NCBI GenBank assembly: GCA_028285625.1
Contig: JANQOX010000012.1
Location: forward strand, 62,001 to 126,000
Source of the DNA: Myxococcota bacterium
GTDB taxonomy: Bacteria; Myxococcota_A; UBA9160; UBA6930
Reading direction: 5' to 3'
DNA: 64,000 nucleotides
A program made the translations under genes and the position numbers. Shown here in pieces: positions 18,469 to 25,370 of this stretch. The notes beneath the pieces were generated by a model that ran no database searches, had not been told where the DNA came from, and saw only the letters and a program-made list of their open reading frames with translations. Within the stretch, counting starts at the first letter, position 1, and each line of letters begins with the position of its first letter.

Positions 18469-18730
18469 TCGCAGCCGGGCGGGGGACGACGCCCCTACTC
18501 GAAGCGCACCACGAGACCCCGCTCTCGATTGGCGCCCCCGCAACCGCCTCCCCCGAAAGGCAGCAGGCGGCCGCAGCGTTTGCCCCGCCCAGGCGCCACA
18601 CAGACCCGGGAAATCGCAGCGTTCTCGGCTAGATCCGGCCCTCGGCGCCCCGCACCCGGCCCGATTGGGCAGCCCCGAATCGCTCCGGTGGGGGTATGAT
18701 CGGGCTGTCTACTAATAGTTTGGTGGCGCA
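18469..18730. other. Intergenic boundary between chromosome and cassette array
   Basis: No supported gene. Composition drops from very high GC to moderate GC near 18,690. A TATGAT box at about 18,698 and a GTTTGGTGGCGC stretch at 18,716-18,727 resemble a decayed attC 3' end, but no partner half is visible. The minus-strand frame here (84 codons) is Gly/Arg-rich low complexity and was not accepted. Confidence 0.4.
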
Positions 18731-19215
18731 ATCGACCATCACTCGACACTCGTTCTCATCGCTGAGCTCGCGCTCGCGGTTGTGGGGTTCGCGGCGTCGC
18801 TGCTGCCTTCGGCGGTCGTGACCGGGCCTACAACCCAATTGAGAAGGACCGTCTAAGAGGTCTTTTCTCGTTCTCGTTCAGTGCTCTAGCGACGAGTCTC
18901 CTGGCCCTTTCGCTCTCTACACTCGCCTCGACACCAGCGGATTCGACGCTTTGGTCGGCGATCGTGGGCGCGGTCCTGTGGGTTCCCGTCTCCGGCTACT
19001 TCTCGTGGGTCGCGTCTCGGAACTTTCGAGACCCCGCATCCAGCACAACCGCTGGCCCGCTGGTAGTCGTGTTCGTCGGCGCGATCATCCCGGCAGCCCT
19101 GTACGTTTGGAGCATTGCCCTCGGAGGACATCCGGCCTTCCTCGAACTCGCACTGTCGGCGCAGGTCTTACTCGCAGTTTGGGTCTTTGTGCGCTTGCTC
19201 ACCCATCGCACGTAG
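18731..19215 (+). pseudogene. Small membrane protein of the 'SGFAGV' cassette family, frameshifted
   Basis: Read in two frames, this gives a typical small integral membrane protein: HSTLVLIAELALAVVGFA, then, after a one-base shift near 18,790-18,797, GGRDRAYNPIEKDRLRGL and three further hydrophobic segments to the TGA/TAG at 19215. The frame before the shift has no ATG, GTG or TTG; the only candidate start is ATC at 18731. Similar N-termini (VGFxGVVxAxxGRxxxxxP) occur in the proteins at 25371 and 35255. It is the first cassette-like gene, followed by the attC at 19236. Loss of one base may be real decay or a sequence error. Confidence 0.6.
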
Positions 19216-19235
19216 GAATGGGTCGCCCGAGCGCC

Positions 19236-19364
19236 ACCTAACAACCGTTGCAGCGGACGTGGCAACACTTAAGCCGAATCGCCCGTGGTAGAATCGCGAA
19301 GTCCCTGGCGTTCCGTACCGCGGTGCAAGGTTGTGCCACGCCGCTGAACGCCGATCCGCTGGGG
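19236..19364 (+). other. attC site 1
   Basis: The 5' core is ACCTAAC (19236-19242) followed by AACCGTTGCAGCGGAC; the 3' part is GCCGCTGAACGCCGATCC ending in a degenerate core GCTGGGG (19358-19364). The central loop carries TGGTAGAAT (19286-19294). It is nearly identical in layout to the attC at 27068. Confidence 0.8.
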
Positions 19365-19419
19365 AGCACGGTTGGCCGGCGGCCCGAACCTCGGTCCGAG
19401 CCGCCGGCGCTATCATGCG

Positions 19420-19560
19420 CTACTTGCGCTTCCTGCCGGGGCGCGTCTGCGAGAGAGCACTTCCGGCGGCCGCCTTGGCGTTCTTGCTGGCCTTCGGGTT
19501 CCGGAGAACCTTCGATGCCTGCGAGGCGACCTTCTTCGACGTCTGGCGCTTGTTTCCCAT
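19420..19560 (-). CDS. Small basic conserved protein (46 aa)
   Basis: A 46-residue, Lys/Arg/Ala-rich protein that begins MGNKRQTSKKVASQASKVLR and ends in PGRKRK. It runs against the direction of the array and has a GGAGG ribosome site 8 bases before its ATG. Very similar short basic proteins with SKKVAS(K/Q)ASKxLR and SALSQ motifs are widespread in Proteobacteria as conserved hypotheticals, sometimes in mobile regions. The size and charge would suit a nucleic-acid-binding or toxin-antitoxin-like partner, but no function is established. The overlapping plus-strand frame is less convincing. Confidence 0.7.
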   Translation of the reverse strand: MGNKRQTSKKVASQASKVLRNPKASKNAKAAAGSALSQTRPGRKRK

Positions 19561-19695
19561 GGCCAGAGCCTCCGAAGCGGTAGGGCAGTCCGATTAGGCA
19601 GGCCTTGCTTGGGATTCCTCGGACGGGCACACTGCCCGCTGCACTGTGAGGAAGTCCCCAGCCCTACTACCAGGGCGGACGCTTCACCCAGGCGG

Positions 19696-19720
19696 CCTCG
19701 CCGACCGCTAGTCGGCGAGG
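19696..19720 (-). terminator. Hairpin after the 173-aa minus-strand gene
   Basis: A perfect 10-bp inverted repeat, CCTCGCCGAC / GTCGGCGAGG, with a 5-base loop lies 7 bases beyond the stop codon of the gene at 19728-20249. There is no U tract, so it may be an attenuating or mRNA-stabilising structure rather than a full intrinsic terminator. Confidence 0.5.
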
Positions 19721-19727
19721 TCGCCGC

Positions 19728-20249
19728 TCAAACTTCTTCCGTCCTCCGAATCATCTCCTCGACCGCATGCTTGCCCGCGTTGGTGAGCTTGTACTTCTTC
19801 CGGGCCTGCTTAGTAGTACCAGACTTCCGCGTCTGAATCACAAGCTGAGGCTTCCGGCCCTTCAAGTTGGTCAGGGCTGCTGTAATGTTTGAAACACCGT
19901 GTCCAAGGTGCTTCAGCTCCCTGTTGGCAGTCTGCGAGTCAAACTCCGGCACTCCGTTCACGTACTGCAGCCAGTATCCGACGACCAGTGCTCTCTCAGC
20001 GTCGCTGCCAGGATCGGCCGCCGAGAACAGGTCGGCCACATCCTCGAAGCTGCTCGGTTCGACGCTGCTGCCGGAACCCAGGTCGTTGCCGCCCTCCGCC
20101 GGCTCCTCTACCACGTCGCTGGCCCCGAATCGGTCCGCCGCCCACCTCAGCACCCGCTTCACCGCCGCGTCGTCCAGGTCGGCAAGTGCCTTTGCAACTG
20201 TCTGAATTGCCTCGATTTCCTTCACCGGGTCGATCTCTTCCTCGCCCAT
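19728..20249 (-). CDS. Conserved cassette protein with predicted winged-helix C-terminus
   Basis: A 173-residue protein. The N-terminal 45 residues are helical (EAIQTVAKALADLDDAAVKRVLRW), an acidic Gly/Ser linker follows, and the C-terminal 100 residues carry LGHGVSNITAALTNLKGRKP and KQARKKYKLTNAGKHAV, which look like a winged-helix domain. I recall related uncharacterised proteins in many genomes but no assigned function. It faces against the array and has its own strong promoter (20273-20300) and a GGAGG ribosome site, so it does not depend on a distant integron promoter. It is transcribed away from the ParA/SIR2 cassette. Confidence 0.75.
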   Translation of the reverse strand: MGEEEIDPVKEIEAIQTVAKALADLDDAAVKRVLRWAADRFGASDVVEEPAEGGNDLGSGSSVEPSSFEDVADLFSAADPGSDAERALVVGYWLQYVNGVPEFDSQTANRELKHLGHGVSNITAALTNLKGRKPQLVIQTRKSGTTKQARKKYKLTNAGKHAVEEMIRRTEEV

Positions 20250-20272
20250 CTCGCACCTCCAAGCGCCGCGTT

Positions 20273-20300
20273 ATCATACTATTTGCACTTCAAGAGTCAA
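20273..20300 (-). promoter_or_regulatory. Sigma70-type promoter of the 173-aa gene
   Basis: Reading the minus strand, TTGACT (20300-20295) and TATGAT (20278-20273) are separated by 16 bases, in an AT-rich patch, and the start codon follows 24 bases after the -10 box. This is the clearest canonical promoter in the window. Confidence 0.7.
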
Positions 20301-20326
20301 GTTATTTGGTGCACAAAACGCGTGCT

Positions 20327-20451
20327 GCCCAACAAGGCGCTGCAGCTGACGCCCAGCAGCTCGTTCCAATCGATGCGGGGTAGAGTCTGGCGGCGGGCGC
20401 ATGTGCCCCGGCGCTGGCGGTCAGCGCTGCTGAGCGCCTCATCCGTTGCGC
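20327..20451 (+). other. attC site 2
   Basis: The 5' core is GCCCAAC (20327-20333) followed by AAGGCGCTGCAGCTGAC; the 3' half is TGAGCGCCTCATCC with core GTTGCGC (20445-20451), one base off the GTTRRRY rule. It belongs to the GCAGCTGAC subgroup of sites. Confidence 0.8.
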
Positions 20452-20472
20452 AGCGCGAGCCGGAGGAGTTCC

Positions 20473-21519
20473 GTGAAGGTCGTCAGCTTCTTCAACAACA
20501 AGGGAGGTGTCGGGAAGACGACGCTTACCTGCAACCTCGCTGCTCACTTCGCCCGAGACCTGGGGCACCGTGTACTTCTTGTCGACGCCGATCCTCAGTG
20601 CAACGCGACGATTCTTACTCTCGGAGAGGATCGCGCAGCACCTCTCTACTGGGAGGAGCTTGAGAGCAACGAGCGCGACAGCGTCACGAATCTCTGGTCT
20701 GTTCTCGAGCCAATTGAAGTTGGCGAATCAGCAATCAATGAGAAGATCCTGCCCGTTGGAAGCGATTCCAACCGGTTCCGCGTAGATCTCATCCCAGGAC
20801 ACCCACGAGTCTCCATTATCGAGGACAGGCTGAGTGCGGGATGGCGAGACGCTCTGGGCGGCGATGTGGGTGGCCTTAGGAGAACGAACTGGGCCGTTTC
20901 CCTTGCCCAGAAGGTGCAAGGTGACTACGACGTCGCCTTCATCGACCTCGGCCCCAGCCTTGGGTCTCTCAATCGATCTGCGCTGCTTGGTTCAGATTTC
21001 TTCATGACTCCTATGGGGGCCGACGTCTTCAGCATCCTCGGGCTCCGGAACATCGCGACTTGGATGAAAAACTGGACCGATGAGTATGAGCGCGGCGTAG
21101 AACTCTGCGAGAAGCGGAGCCCAAGGACGATTGAACGCTACGCCCTGCGAAAGGCGCTGCCCGTCTTGCGAGGCTTCGCTGGCTACACGGTCCAATCGTA
21201 TATCGCGAAGTACAAGGAAGGGAAGCGTCGCCCGACGAAGGCGTATGAGCGGATCATCTCTAGTTTCCCGGCCGAGATCGATCGCAATCTCGGTTCGTTC
21301 TTGGTGCCCAGGCTGCAGGGCCGGGACAGCCTGTTGGGCGAAGTCCCCAACATGTTCAGCCTTATCCCGTTGGCCCAGACAGCCAGCGCTCCCATCGTAG
21401 ACCTACAATCATCGGACGGGCTTGTGGGGTCTCACTACAACCAGGCTCGGCGCTACACGGAGATACTTCGAAGTGTCGCCGAGGCGCTCGCACACAACAT
21501 AGGGCTTCAGGAGAGCTAA
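20473..21519 (+). CDS. ParA/MinD-like ATPase in a two-gene cassette with a SIR2-domain protein
   Basis: The GTG at 20473 is chosen because it follows GGAGGA and leaves the P-loop at residue 10. The 348-residue protein has a deviant Walker A motif KGGVGKTT (10-17), a VDADPQ segment (37-42) and Walker B FIDLGPS (156-162), all as in ParA/Soj ATPases. The chain is about 90 residues longer than typical ParA. The extra part includes a basic helix region (RTIERYALRKALPVLRGF) of unknown role. The stop is one base from the TTG start of the SIR2 gene, so the two are coupled. There is no parB and no centromere-like repeat, so a partition role is unlikely. I suggest a sensor or switch for the SIR2 effector. 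Confidence 0.85.
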   Translation: MKVVSFFNNKGGVGKTTLTCNLAAHFARDLGHRVLLVDADPQCNATILTLGEDRAAPLYWEELESNERDSVTNLWSVLEPIEVGESAINEKILPVGSDSNRFRVDLIPGHPRVSIIEDRLSAGWRDALGGDVGGLRRTNWAVSLAQKVQGDYDVAFIDLGPSLGSLNRSALLGSDFFMTPMGADVFSILGLRNIATWMKNWTDEYERGVELCEKRSPRTIERYALRKALPVLRGFAGYTVQSYIAKYKEGKRRPTKAYERIISSFPAEIDRNLGSFLVPRLQGRDSLLGEVPNMFSLIPLAQTASAPIVDLQSSDGLVGSHYNQARRYTEILRSVAEALAHNIGLQES

Positions 21520-21520
21520 C

Positions 21521-22384
21521 TTGGACTGGCCCGATCCGTTGGTCGCGGAACTCGCCGAGCGAAGGTGCATCCTCTTCCTGGGCGCTGGAGCCTCTGCGGC
21601 CAGCTCGGATTCCGACGGAAACCGGCCGCCCACCTGGACTCGCCTCCTCGAAGAGGCTTGTGATCTGGTCTCCGACACAGCTGTCGTTGATCTGGCTCAG
21701 CAGCTGATCCAGAAGGAGCAGATGCTCGACGCAGCGGAGGTAGTATTCTCGCGCATCGAGGCAGCAGAGATTCGCACCTTCCTTCGGGAACGCTTGCTCG
21801 TCCCGCAGTATCAGCCTTCGACAATCCACCAGGTAGCCCTGGACCTTGATCCCAAGGTTCTGATTACCACGAACTACGATCGGATCTACGACGAGTTCTG
21901 CACACAAGGCAGTGCGAGGGACGGCTACAGCATCCGGAACTACTACGATGCGAACGTCCTCGATGAGATTCGATCGACCGCGCGAGTCGTCATCAAGGCT
22001 CACGGCTGCATCACTGATACCAACCGCATTGTGCTAACCCGTTCCCAGTACTTTCAAGCTCGAGCAGAGAATCGAGGCTTCTACGAGATCCTCGACAGCC
22101 TCTTTCTCGTGAACACTCTGCTCTTCGTTGGCTACTCGGTTGCGGACCCAGATATACAGCTCGTCCTTGAGAACGCGCATATCCACTTTCCAAGCCGACA
22201 CCCCCACTATGCGCTTGTTCCGGAGGGTCGACACGAAGCGCTCCGGGAGTCAATGCGGCGCACCTACAACTTGCGGCTTCTTGAGTACGACGCGCCGGAA
22301 GGAGATCATGCAGAGGGGCTGCGCTGCCTGGAAGAGCTGCGCGACAACGTACTTTCCTATCGCTCCACGTACCTGAGCCAGTGA
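21521..22384 (+). CDS. SIR2-like domain protein, candidate NAD-consuming effector
   Basis: A 287-residue SIR2_2-type protein starting at TTG 21521, with ribosome site AGGAGA inside the end of the ParA gene. The NAD-binding loop is LGAGAS (20-25), the NAD-contacting motif TTNYD lies at 116-120, the candidate catalytic His is in KAHG (His161), and GYSVADPD closes the Rossmann core (204-211). It lacks the zinc-binding Cys pairs of protein deacylase sirtuins, as do the SIR2 effectors of phage-defence systems such as Thoeris ThsA and pAgo- or HerA-linked SIR2 proteins, which deplete NAD on infection. The function here is inferred from that family and the paired ATPase. Confidence 0.85.
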   Translation: MDWPDPLVAELAERRCILFLGAGASAASSDSDGNRPPTWTRLLEEACDLVSDTAVVDLAQQLIQKEQMLDAAEVVFSRIEAAEIRTFLRERLLVPQYQPSTIHQVALDLDPKVLITTNYDRIYDEFCTQGSARDGYSIRNYYDANVLDEIRSTARVVIKAHGCITDTNRIVLTRSQYFQARAENRGFYEILDSLFLVNTLLFVGYSVADPDIQLVLENAHIHFPSRHPHYALVPEGRHEALRESMRRTYNLRLLEYDAPEGDHAEGLRCLEELRDNVLSYRSTYLSQ

Positions 22385-22393
22385 ACGCGCGCT

Positions 22394-22528
22394 GCCCAAC
22401 AAGGCGTTGCAGCGGACCAGCAACAACTGGGTTCAATTGACCTTGGTTGCGGTCTGGCGGCATACTTCTTGGGCAGGGTCGGGTCCGGTCAGCGCTGTTG
22501 CTGGCCGCTGAACGCCGATCCGTTGGGC
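22394..22528 (+). other. attC site 3
   Basis: Textbook ends: GCCCAAC (22394-22400) with AAGGCGTTGCAGCGGACC, and GGCCGCTGAACGCCGATCC with GTTGGGC (22522-22528). Its 5' core lies 9 bases after the SIR2 stop codon, so ParA-SIR2 form one cassette. Confidence 0.9.
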
Positions 22529-22609
22529 GGAGTGAACCACCGTTCACGTTGACACGCGGCACATCGACGCTGCATCCTGCCGCTGCCCCAAGGTCCCGCT
22601 TGGTGTTCC

Positions 22610-22957
22610 ATGGACAAGCCCGAGCAGCGCCTGATCTTCTTGCGCTTCGTCGCCGCAACCCTCAGCAACGGCTTTGCCTACTCCGCGCAATGCGCGTCCG
22701 GATCCGTCGCGCTCTGCGGCCCGGCGGGCGTCATGTTCCCGTTGTGGCCAGCCAAGGCAGACGCAGACCAGTGCATCTCTGTGTACTGGCCAGGTCTGCG
22801 CCCCCTGCGGATCACCCTGCGCCAGTTGCTCATCCGCCTCCCGATCCTCGCGGTGCATGGCGTCCCCGCGGGCATCGGTCTCGCCGACCATGAAGAGGGC
22901 ATCCTCGTGCCGGCGACAACCCTGCGCGATGCACTTGCCTCCGAGCACGCCGCCTAA
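22610..22957 (+). CDS. DUF2750-like protein
   Basis: A 115-residue protein. The segment VMFPLWPAKADADQCISVYW, followed by LRQLLIRLPILAVHGVPAGI and a closing GILVPATTLRDAL, fits the DUF2750 pattern (PLWP... A..C...W... LP.L...G...GI......G..V....L...L). DUF2750 proteins are about 110-130 residues and have no known function; they are common in integron cassettes and other accessory DNA. The stop overlaps a GCCTAAC core (22952-22958), but the 3' partner half of that attC is not recognisable in the next 180 bases. That stretch otherwise holds only GC-rich inverted repeats. Confidence 0.65.
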   Translation: MDKPEQRLIFLRFVAATLSNGFAYSAQCASGSVALCGPAGVMFPLWPAKADADQCISVYWPGLRPLRITLRQLLIRLPILAVHGVPAGIGLADHEEGILVPATTLRDALASEHAA

Positions 22958-23137
22958 CATGGCGCCGCAGCTGGCGAGCGCTCGCCGTGCGGCTGGCAGG
23001 CAACGCCGCCGGATCTAGCCGCGAGCCAGCAGGCGGCTGCCCTCATCTGGCGGCCGGCTTCGAGGCGCTCTACATGCGGGTCGGCGGCGGCCGAGCGTGT
23101 CCGAATCTGACGCGATCGCCGCGTACTCTCGCCCCCG

Positions 23138-23737
23138 ATGACCACGATCCGACGAGCGGGGCCCTATCGCTTCTTCTTCCCGATTAATGAGGGGTTCGAG
23201 CCTCCTCACATCCACGTTCAACGCGACCAGTCGCTGGCCAAGTTCTGGCTCGTGCCGGTAGCGCTAGCATCTGCAGCTGGGTTCTCCGCACGCGAGCTCG
23301 CCCGGATCGAGAGACTCGTAGCGGCGATGCGCCAGGAGTTCGAGGAGGCGTCGCATAAGTTCTTCCATGCCGAATGGCGATGCCAGGGCGAAAGAAGTCG
23401 CCTTCACCGAAGACGAGCTCTCGGTACAACTCACGGACGGCCGGCGGTTGTCGGTGCCCCTGGCGTGGTTTCCGAGACTCCTCCATGCGTCGGCGGAGCA
23501 GCGCGCGAACTACGAGATCCTCGGCGATGGCCACGGCATCCACTGGCCCGATCTCGACGAAGACCTCAGCGTCGCAGGCCTCCTCAAGGGCTCCCCGGCG
23601 CCCGCGCACTAGCGGACCGCGCCGTCAAACAAGCCGTTGCAGCGGCCGAGTTCCAACTGGGGCGTTCCCGGTCGTGGTACCCTGCGATACAACTGATGCG
23701 TTCAGGTCCCGGGCTGGAGGTCGCCGCCCGCCGCTGA
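23138..23737 (+). CDS. DUF4160 protein with an abnormally long C-terminal read-through
   Basis: The first 80 residues are a full DUF4160 domain: MTTIRRAGPYRFFFPINEGF, EPPHIHVQRD with the conserved His pair, AKFWL, and a helix GFSARELARIERLV. DUF4160 proteins usually stop after about 80-90 residues at a position like FFHAEW. Here the frame continues for roughly 119 more codons across the DUF2442 gene and the attC, so the normal stop has been lost or a base is missing. The gene pairs with DUF2442, a common neighbour of DUF4160. The pair is often suspected to be toxin-antitoxin-like, without proof that I know of. Confidence 0.7.
   Translation: MTTIRRAGPYRFFFPINEGFEPPHIHVQRDQSLAKFWLVPVALASAAGFSARELARIERLVAAMRQEFEEASHKFFHAEWRCQGERSRLHRRRALGTTHGRPAVVGAPGVVSETPPCVGGAARELRDPRRWPRHPLARSRRRPQRRRPPQGLPGARALADRAVKQAVAAAEFQLGRSRSWYPAIQLMRSGPGLEVAARR
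23367..23612 (+). CDS. DUF2442 protein
   Basis: An 81-residue protein with the DUF2442 pattern: AKEVAFTEDELSVQLTDGRR, LSVPLAWFPRLLHAS, then IHWPDLDEDLSVAGLL. It begins inside the end of the DUF4160 domain in another frame, the usual overlapping arrangement of this pair. Function unknown. DUF2442 often binds the partner DUF4160 product or is proposed as an antidote. The gene ends 11 bases before attC site 4. Confidence 0.8.
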   Translation: MPNGDARAKEVAFTEDELSVQLTDGRRLSVPLAWFPRLLHASAEQRANYEILGDGHGIHWPDLDEDLSVAGLLKGSPAPAH

Positions 23738-23754
23738 GCGCCGATCTGTTAGGC
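23624..23754 (+). other. attC site 4
   Basis: The 5' core GTCAAAC (23624-23630) has one mismatch; AAGCCGTTGCAGCGGCCG follows. The 3' half CCGCTGAGCGCCGATCT ends in GTTAGGC (23748-23754). TGGTACCCT lies in the loop (23675-23683). Confidence 0.8.
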
Positions 23755-23783
23755 AGCCGATGCGTAGCTTCAACGAGACGAGT

Positions 23784-23846
23784 CTCCAGGAATCGTAGCC
23801 ACGCGCCGCCGATGCACGGCGCGCGCGTGGCTACTCCGCCTGGAGT
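23784..23846 (+). promoter_or_regulatory. Large palindromic leader hairpin over the ribosome site of the 85-aa gene
   Basis: Nested inverted repeats: CTCCAGG (23784-23790) pairs with CCTGGAG (23839-23845), TAGCCACGCG (23796-23805) with CGCGTGGCTA (23824-23833), and GCCG with CGGC around an ATGCA loop. The outer arm contains the GGAG ribosome site, which lies 8 bases before the ATG at 23854. Folding would hide that site. Confidence 0.6.
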
Positions 23847-23853
23847 CTCAGTC

Positions 23854-24111
23854 ATGCGTCGTGCATCCATCGAACGCGGCCGCACTCTTCGCGTGTGGCG
23901 CAAGCACAACGGCTACGTTCACGACGGCGAGGCCACTTCCTGCCGCTGCGATGATCAACCTGGCCGCTTCCGCAAGTCTCAACGCTTTGCCGGCTGCGGT
24001 CGGGTCCGCTGCCACATCTGCCAGTTCGAGAAGCTCTTCAGCATCCCGGACCTTCAGCAGCGTCGCGCTGACGTCTCGTATCGCGAGTGGCTCGCCGAGC
24101 TTGGGCTGTAG
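23854..24111 (+). CDS. Small cysteine-rich protein with predicted zinc ribbon (85 aa)
   Basis: An 85-residue basic protein. It has CRCDD near residue 30 and CGRVRCHICQFEKLF near 48-62, so five Cys plus nearby His can form one zinc site. WRKHNGYVHDG and SYREWLAELGL flank it. I do not recognise a family. It occupies the cassette after attC site 4, and its start is set by the GGAG in the palindromic leader. The region behind it carries only the 3' half of an attC. Confidence 0.6.
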   Translation: MRRASIERGRTLRVWRKHNGYVHDGEATSCRCDDQPGRFRKSQRFAGCGRVRCHICQFEKLFSIPDLQQRRADVSYREWLAELGL

Positions 24112-24142
24112 CTCCCCAATCGGCAACTCACAGCGCTGGCGG

Positions 24143-24190
24143 ACCGCGGTGCAAGGTAGCGCCACGCCGCTGAGTGCCGATCCGTTCGCC
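24143..24190 (+). other. attC 3' half-site (truncated)
   Basis: The segment ACCGCGGTGCAAGGTAGC...CCGCTGAGTGCCGATCC with core GTTCGCC (24184-24190) aligns with the 3' half of attC site 1, but no 5' half is present upstream. It points to a deletion or an aberrant cassette fusion. Confidence 0.6.
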
Positions 24191-24517
24191 AGCGGCGGAG
24201 CGTCTGCGGGCCGGATTCGAACCGGCTCCCCGGATTGCAGCCAGCACCACACCGGACGGGCTACAGGCGTTCACGCCCTGGGTCGACGGGTTGCCCCTCG
24301 CCAGCAAATGGCCTGGCCTCTCATCACCCAGACCAACAGCGCCCATCGGGACCGGGCGTGCTGGCGCATCCGCTCAGTGTCTGTCCCACGCCCAACGCTC
24401 CTTGGCCCCACTGGCTGCCCGGCACGTTCCCACCGTGCTGCCGCAGTTCGTTCTACCGAAGGAGTGTCCCGTGGCCCTGTGACACATCAGGTCACGCCAC
24501 GGGAGCATGCGATCGCT
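24191..24517. other. Cassette segment without a recognisable gene
   Basis: About 330 bases between a half attC and a full attC with no supported gene on either strand; the open frames are Pro/Arg-rich and lack ribosome sites. It contains a TPsiC-arm-like sequence (24204-24226), too little for a tRNA. A strong hairpin at 24468-24503 pairs CCCGTGGC with GCCACGGG and GTGAC with GTCAC. The segment may be a decayed or non-coding cassette. Confidence 0.5.
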
Positions 24518-24645
24518 GTCCAACATGTCGCGGCAGCAGACGGCGGGGCCGTGCCAATCCCCGGGCGGTGGTACCCTCCCAGCAGCCAGGCGGTCAGCCG
24601 GCCCGGCAGCGTGCCCGCCAGTAGCGGAACGCTGATCCGCTAGGC
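24518..24645 (+). other. attC site 5
   Basis: The 5' core GTCCAAC (24518-24524) fits RYYYAAC. The 3' half AGCGGAACGCTGATCC ends in GCTAGGC (24639-24645), one base off. TGGTACCCT lies at 24569-24577. Confidence 0.7.
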
Positions 24646-24659
24646 GGCGAGGCGCAGAT

Positions 24660-25211
24660 GTGAGCCAGTTCGAGTACGTCGCGATTCCGGTCTCACTCAT
24701 CCTCACGTTTGGTGTCGCACGCCTTCTCACTGGTTTCCCACACGTCCTGATTGCGGGGCGTATCTACTGGGTCCATGCGCTCTGGTGTGCCACTGCGATA
24801 CTCAACCTCTTCTTCTTCTGGTGGGCGTTCTGGAACGCGAGCGTCGCCGCCGAGTGGACGCTCGGTCGGTACCTGTGGGTGCTGTTGTATCCAGCGCTGT
24901 GCTACGTCGGAGCGACGGTTCTCGTACCAATCGATGCCGCATCCGAGCCGAGTTGGCGTGAGTACTACTTCCGTGTGCGGAAGCCACTCTTCGCCGTAGC
25001 GGCGGTTTCCACCTCGACCACCCTCGGCACGTTGGCGCTCTTCGATCCCGCACCATTCTGGCGCCCCGAAGTCATCCTGACGATGTCGTTCGTGGCTCTC
25101 TACATCTACGGTTACTCGACCGCTGGCGAGATTGCCCAGCGAGTCATCGTCCTGCTCAACCTCGCCGCGGTCCTCGCTGCCTATGCACCGATGATCTGGC
25201 AGCCACTCTGA
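24660..25211 (+). CDS. Small integral membrane cassette protein (183 aa)
   Basis: A GTG-start protein of 183 residues with about five hydrophobic segments (VAIPVSLILTFGVARLLTG, HALWCATAILNLFFFWWAFW, YLWVLLYPALCYVGATVLV and two more). The opening SQFEYVAIPVSLIL and the HALW...FWWAFW pattern recall a widespread family of uncharacterised membrane proteins. No catalytic motif is visible. It is a single-gene cassette between attC sites 5 and 6. Confidence 0.75.
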   Translation: MSQFEYVAIPVSLILTFGVARLLTGFPHVLIAGRIYWVHALWCATAILNLFFFWWAFWNASVAAEWTLGRYLWVLLYPALCYVGATVLVPIDAASEPSWREYYFRVRKPLFAVAAVSTSTTLGTLALFDPAPFWRPEVILTMSFVALYIYGYSTAGEIAQRVIVLLNLAAVLAAYAPMIWQPL

Positions 25212-25231
25212 CCGCGCTGCCGAATCGCCGC

Positions 25232-25359
25232 CCGACAAGACGTTGCAGCGGACTGGCTCATTCGGAGGCGCTCCTGGGCATGGTAGGCTCTCGAAGTCCA
25301 CCGCGTTCCCAGCCGCTGCGGCAGATCGCCGCCAGCAGCTGAACGCCGATTGGTTGGGC
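25232..25359 (+). other. attC site 6
   Basis: The 5' core is GCCCGAC (25232-25238, one base off); AAGACGTTGCAGCGGACT follows. The 3' half CAGCTGAACGCCGATTG ends in GTTGGGC (25353-25359). TGGTAGGCT lies at 25281-25289. Confidence 0.8.
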
Positions 25360-25370
25360 GGCGGGGGGCT

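Noticed and set aside
18495..18749. Minus-strand 84-codon frame in the chromosome/array boundary
   Set aside because: Gly/Arg/Pro-rich, no ribosome site, no recognisable motif; probably chance.
19331..19597. Plus-strand 88-codon frame opposite the 46-aa gene
   Set aside because: The minus-strand protein is a recognisable conserved basic family with a good ribosome site; the plus frame has neither.
20473..21519. Chromosome or plasmid partition system
   Set aside because: There is a ParA-like gene but no parB, no iterated centromere-like sites and no replication gene nearby; the partner is a SIR2 protein.
24204..24226. TPsiC-arm-like sequence on the minus strand (GCCGGTTCGAATCCGGC)
   Set aside because: The arm and B-box fit a tRNA, but no matching acceptor stem, D arm or anticodon arm can be built from the flanking bases, so it is not called as a tRNA.
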